Shown: positions 31,177-34,279 of the stretch, one piece after another
Layout of the letters: every line of letters starts with the position of its first letter
How positions within the stretch are numbered: position 1 is the stretch's first letter
DNA from: Paraburkholderia tagetis
GTDB lineage: Bacteria; Pseudomonadota; Gammaproteobacteria; Burkholderiales; Burkholderiaceae
Length of the DNA: 34,279 nucleotides
NCBI RefSeq assembly: GCF_022213065.1
Contig: NZ_JAKLJA010000061.1
Span: 1 to 34,279 of the forward strand
Direction: 5' to 3'
Made by a program: the position numbers and the translations under genes
The notes under the pieces: model-generated
What the model saw: only the letters and a program-made list of their open reading frames with translations
Database searches by the model: none
What the model was told of the DNA's origin: nothing

Positions 31177-31409
31177 TTGCGCGAAATACGCACACGGGCG
31201 CGCAGCGATTCGAAGTAGTCGGAATCAGCCGGATCCGCGAGACCCGAAGTCGCTCCCTGCAGGATCATCGTGCGCAGGCGCTTGCGATCCTGATCCTTAC
31301 GGATAAGTTCGCAGACGTATTCACTGCTCGTGCCGTAGCCGCACTCGCCGACCTGCTCGTCGACGTATTCCTTCAGCGAATCGGGGAGGGAAATGTTCAT
31401 CGTGCCCAT
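31173..31409 (-). CDS. parD: ParD-family antitoxin
   Basis: A 78-residue ribbon-helix-helix antitoxin that binds and neutralises the adjacent ParE toxin. The start is taken at ATG 31409 (MGTMNISLPDSLKEYVDEQV); ATG 31400 (MNISLPDSL) is possible. The strand NISLPDSL is the DNA-binding beta strand, followed by the helices YGTSSEYVCELIRKDQDR. The tail (DSDYFESLRARVRISRK) wraps the toxin. A perfect 25-base palindrome lies 17 bases upstream. Confidence 0.9.
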   Translation of the reverse strand: MGTMNISLPDSLKEYVDEQVGECGYGTSSEYVCELIRKDQDRKRLRTMILQGATSGLADPADSDYFESLRARVRISRK

Positions 31410-31425
31410 GCGAACCAGTCTATCA

Positions 31426-31450
31426 GATTTTGGCAAAATTTGCCAAAATC
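31426..31450. promoter_or_regulatory. parDE operator palindrome
   Basis: GATTTTGGCAAA (31426-31437) and TTTGCCAAAATC (31439-31450) form a perfect 12-base inverted repeat around one base. On the minus strand TTGGCA within it and TGATAG after it fit a promoter with about 15-base spacing. It is the likely site of ParD/ParDE autorepression. Confidence 0.65.
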
Positions 31451-31466
31451 GTCGTTCCGGAGATGA

Positions 31467-31829
31467 TCAGTTACGACTGGGAAGGAGACGTTACGCCGCG
31501 AATGGGTCAATGCCGATGTGGACCTGAGTTTCGCAGCGGCGCGCTGGCGCAAGCTTGTGCGGCTTGTGCGGCGCTCCCACGGTGAAGGGGCGCCGACCAA
31601 CCGGCACTGTCTTGAGCTGTGCGTGTTCTCGTACACGCCGGAGGAACTGCGCGTCGGCGATCTGTGCGTGTCCGGGTCCTATGCCTACGCCGACTATCGC
31701 GACCACCTGATCCCATGGCGACAGTGTGAGCAGCAGTTGCCCGAATACTGCGCGATAGTCGGCCTGCCGGAAACGGGCAGCAACAACCCGGAGCGTGTCG
31801 ATTGTCGAACAGATCGAGGGCGTGCTTGA
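31467..31829 (+). pseudogene. Tn3-family transposase fragment
   Basis: An open frame without a proper start reads GKETLRREWVNADVDLSFAA, then ARWRKLVRL, HCLELCVFSYTPEELRVGD and VSGSYAYADYRDHLIPWRQC. This is the middle part of Tn3-type TnpA, in which D-L-S-F-A-x-x-R-W-x-x-L, a C-V-F-S-Y-x-x-x-E-L-R-x-G-D stretch and a G-S-x-x-Y-A-D-x-x-x-x-L-x-P-W string occur in order. Upstream there is a stop at 31464 and downstream the frame ends at 31829. About 120 of roughly 1000 residues remain. It lies next to parDE, and Tn3 transposons often carry such toxin-antitoxin genes. Confidence 0.75.
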
Positions 31830-31932
31830 CCAGATCGATCACCATGTCACCGGACTTTTATCGATCCGTGATGCGCTGCGGCCGCTCGAAACGCTTCGCC
31901 ATGAAGATCTGGCGGGTCCGGATCGCGATTGA
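31795..31932 (+). CDS. Possible short peptide (45 aa) after Tn3 remnant
   Basis: GTG at 31795 opens VSIVEQIEGVLDQIDHHVTG and ends at TGA 31932. GGAG is too close to the start, so coding is doubtful; the amphipathic helix could equally be a leftover of another gene. Confidence 0.25.
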   Translation: MSIVEQIEGVLDQIDHHVTGLLSIRDALRPLETLRHEDLAGPDRD

Positions 31933-31999
31933 GCTTGCAGCGGATCTTCGCCGGTACGTATCCGTCAGGGGAGCGTGGAGTGACGCCTCGATCGAGCAA

Positions 32000-32977
32000 C
32001 TATGCTGCAGGCAATGCGATGACGGGTAGCTCCTGCACGTCTGTGCCTGGCCTTGCGAGTGCCGATTCGATGCAGTGTTGCGCGAACGGATCGGCCGAGT
32101 CGATGTAGCGCATCGCGGAACGCACGTCTTTCCAGCCAACATACTGCATCAGCATTTTCAGATCCCAGCCGTTCGAGTTGGCCCACGTTGCGAAGCCCCG
32201 CCGTAGCGAATGGCTGCTGTAGCTGTCCGGCGCGGCCAGGTCTGCCGCCTGGAAAAGCGCACGCAACATCGGCACGAAGCTGCCCGCATGCAGTCCCTCG
32301 TCGCTGATGTTTCCCCAGCGGTCTATGCTCCGGAACACGGGTCCTTCCGTCAGACCGGACGCCGCAATCCACGCCTCGCAGGCCATCACCGGACACAGGC
32401 GTGAAAGCGCCGGGGCCTTGAAGGTCGTGCCCTGCTGCGCGCGGTCGCCTTTCGTGCGCGGCAGGTACAACGTCATGCCGCGGCCCGCCTCAACGGCTAC
32501 GTGCTCGGTTCGCAGCCGACTGAGTTCGTCCGAGCGGAAACCGCGCCAGAAACCCAGCAGCACCAGCGCCCGGTTGCGAATGCACGCGAAACGCTCGCGC
32601 CCGTCGGCTTCCCTGGCGATCTGCTGATCGAGCCAGGTCGTGAGCTTTTCGAGCTGCGCGAGCTGCAGGGGCTTCGCCCGCTTCTCGCGTGCGGGATGCA
32701 GCGCGACGATACCTCTGAGAACCTTGCGCACATGTGGGGCCTTCGTCGGATCCGGAAAACCCTGCGTCTGATGCCATTGCGCGAGCGCTGCAAGGCGCGA
32801 GCGCAGGGTACTGACCGACAGGGTTTCTGCGTGATCGGCAAGGTACCGCGCAATCATGTCAGCGCTCGCGGGCAGAAAACCGCCCCATTCAACCTCGAAA
32901 TGCCGAAGCGCCGACTGGTAACTGCGCCGGGTGTTTTCGCGCGTCGCGGCTTCGACGTAGCGAACGATGGCAGACAT
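32000..32977 (-). CDS. Tyrosine-type integrase (325 aa)
   Basis: A complete integrase. Residues about 1-95 hold the core-binding domain (RENTRRSYQSALRHFEVEW) and 105-300 the catalytic domain. Active-site residues are R148 (GFRSDEL), K176 (RTKGD), H256 and R259 (SHSLRRG), W282 in place of the second His (YVGWKD) and Y291 (MRYID). Such Trp replacement occurs in other active tyrosine recombinases. It is divergent from the TOTE-primase gene with a 110-base gap, so the two probably belong to one mobile or defence unit. Confidence 0.93.
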   Translation of the reverse strand: MSAIVRYVEAATRENTRRSYQSALRHFEVEWGGFLPASADMIARYLADHAETLSVSTLRSRLAALAQWHQTQGFPDPTKAPHVRKVLRGIVALHPAREKRAKPLQLAQLEKLTTWLDQQIAREADGRERFACIRNRALVLLGFWRGFRSDELSRLRTEHVAVEAGRGMTLYLPRTKGDRAQQGTTFKAPALSRLCPVMACEAWIAASGLTEGPVFRSIDRWGNISDEGLHAGSFVPMLRALFQAADLAAPDSYSSHSLRRGFATWANSNGWDLKMLMQYVGWKDVRSAMRYIDSADPFAQHCIESALARPGTDVQELPVIALPAA

Positions 32978-33087
32978 GGCTCGTGGGTAAAATCAGGTGA
33001 TCTGTATCGGAGACGATGATATGCAACAACGAACGTGTGCGCCAGCCGGCGTGCCCGATGGGAGCCAGGGTTTCGGCCGGTGAAGCG

Positions 33088-34279
33088 ATGAACGAAGGCA
33101 AGCTGCTACAGGCAGACTGGGAAAATTTCACCCGCGAGGAGCTGCTCGCGGAGCTCACCCGCCTGCAGGGCGAAATCGCGCGGCTCACCGCCTTGCTGCC
33201 GGCAACGCTGCAGGCGCAGGCAAAGCCCGTGCGGGTGGCCCGGAACGAACCATCGCCAGCAGTGCGAAACACGGGCGCCCCTGTACTTTCGCCCGAGCAG
33301 AAGGTAAAGCTCTTCCGGCGGCTGTTTCGCGGCCGCACGGATGTCTATCCACTACGCTGGGAAAGCCGCAATTCCGGAAAATCCGGCTACGCGCCGGCGT
33401 GCGCCAACGAATGGCGCGCCGGGATCTGCGAAAAGCCCCGCATCCGGTGCGCCGACTGCGGTCATCGTGTACTGCTGACGCTGGACGACCAGGTCGTCTA
33501 TACGCACCTGGCCGGCGATCGCACGGTGGGCCTCTATCCACTGATGCCGGACGGCACCTGCTACCTGCTCGCTGTCGACTTCGACGAGGAAGGCTGGCGT
33601 GAAGATGCGCAGGCGTTCCGGCAATCCTGCCTCGAGATGGACGTGCCCGTATCGCTCGAAATCTCGCGATCAGGCAATGGCGCGCACGCCTGGATCTTCT
33701 TCTCGTCGGCCGTCGCTGCACGGGACGTGCGACGGATGGGCTCAGCCCTCATCAGCCACACCTGTGCCCGGACCCGTCAGCTCGAACTGACGTCCTACGA
33801 CCGGCTCTTCCCGAACCAGGATGTGCTGCCCAAAGGCGGCTTCGGTAACCTCATTGCCCTGCCGCTGCAGAAGCAGCCACGCGAGCATGGCTGGAGCGTG
33901 TTTGTCGATGACAGCTTTCAGCCGTACGCTGACCAGTGGTCGTATCTCGCGTCCGTGCAAACCATGGACAGCCGCGACATCGAGGGGGTGATCTTTCGCA
34001 CCACGGGCGGTGCGCACCCGCTCGACGTTGCGTTCATCGCCGAGGAGGACCAGGCCGAACCGTGGAAGCCACCGCCCGCGCAGCCGAAGCGGCTGGCCGG
34101 AACGATGCCGGCGTCGCTCACACTGACGCTCGCGAACCAGCTCTATCTTGAAAAGGCGCAGCTTCCGCAGGCACTGCTCAACCGGCTCATCCGGCTGGCC
34201 GCCTTCCAGAATCCGGAGTTCTACCGGGCCCAGGCGCGCGGCTTCAGCGTATGGGACAAGCCACGCATCATTGGGCGCG
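33088..34279 (+). CDS. TOTE-type archaeo-eukaryotic primase protein, N-terminal part
   Basis: Start ATG 33088 after GTGAAG; the gene runs off the right edge (397 codons visible). Residues 14-36 form a short coiled coil. A cysteine cluster, C105, C114, C121 and C124 (CANEWRAGIC, then CADCGHR), makes a zinc finger. The primase core follows: the metal-binding D164-x-D166 in LAVDFDEEGW, and S-G-N-G-A-H200 in SLEISRSGNGAHAWIFF, then LELTSYDRLFPNQDVLPKGG and FGNLIALPLQKQP. These match the AEP domain of TOTE conflict-system proteins, which usually continue into a helicase and sometimes a nuclease domain. The rest is outside the window. Known TOTE systems are thought to be defence or mobile-element conflict systems; no direct proof of function is implied. 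Confidence 0.88.
   Translation, partial: MNEGKLLQADWENFTREELLAELTRLQGEIARLTALLPATLQAQAKPVRVARNEPSPAVRNTGAPVLSPEQKVKLFRRLFRGRTDVYPLRWESRNSGKSGYAPACANEWRAGICEKPRIRCADCGHRVLLTLDDQVVYTHLAGDRTVGLYPLMPDGTCYLLAVDFDEEGWREDAQAFRQSCLEMDVPVSLEISRSGNGAHAWIFFSSAVAARDVRRMGSALISHTCARTRQLELTSYDRLFPNQDVLPKGGFGNLIALPLQKQPREHGWSVFVDDSFQPYADQWSYLASVQTMDSRDIEGVIFRTTGGAHPLDVAFIAEEDQAEPWKPPPAQPKRLAGTMPASLTLTLANQLYLEKAQLPQALLNRLIRLAAFQNPEFYRAQARGFSVWDKPRIIGR

Overview
The window is high-GC DNA that reads like an accessory region of a Burkholderia/Paraburkholderia/Caballeronia-type betaproteobacterium. The reasons are codon use, several H-NS-type proteins of the Burkholderia kind, an ACR3/ArsI arsenic operon, an RcnR-DmeF pair, and many mobile-element pieces. 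This placement is an inference from gene types; no rRNA or tRNA gene is seen.

Layout. 1-2.3 kb: minus-strand module of two tyrosine recombinases (one cut by the window edge) behind a zinc-ribbon protein. 2.45-3.53 kb: an IS630-family element with a frameshifted transposase, flanked by fragments of broken genes. 4.1-19.0 kb: a plus-strand biosynthetic-looking cluster. It holds two unknown genes, a ferritin-like gene with a VioB-N-terminal-like gene, the six ebo genes in order A-B-D-E-F-C, an ABM-VOC fusion, then a second VioB-N-like/ferritin-like pair and a terminator. 19.9-25.1 kb: metal resistance, with arsR-arsI-arsC-acr3, a GDT1/MneA-type exporter behind a yybP-ykoY (Mn) riboswitch, rcnR-like, dmeF and a DUF1289 gene. 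25.7-29.9 kb: small genes, including three H-NS relatives (one broken by two nonsense codons) and a 46-residue His-rich secreted peptide absent from simple ORF lists. 30.2-31.4 kb: two addiction-type modules. 31.5-31.8 kb: a Tn3 transposase remnant. 32.0-34.3 kb: a tyrosine recombinase divergent from a TOTE-type archaeo-eukaryotic primase gene that runs off the right edge.

The most interesting part is the 4.1-19.0 kb cluster. Violacein-type VioB is one long protein: an N-terminal region followed by a ferritin-like region. Here those two regions are separate genes, present twice, in opposite order, on both sides of a complete ebo set. Ebo proteins are known from the scytonemin system, where they are needed to move a pigment precursor to the periplasm. 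The layout suggests an undescribed small-molecule (perhaps aromatic or pigment) pathway with its own export or modification module. No amino-acid oxidase of the VioA type and no NRPS/PKS is visible, so the substrate and product are unknown.
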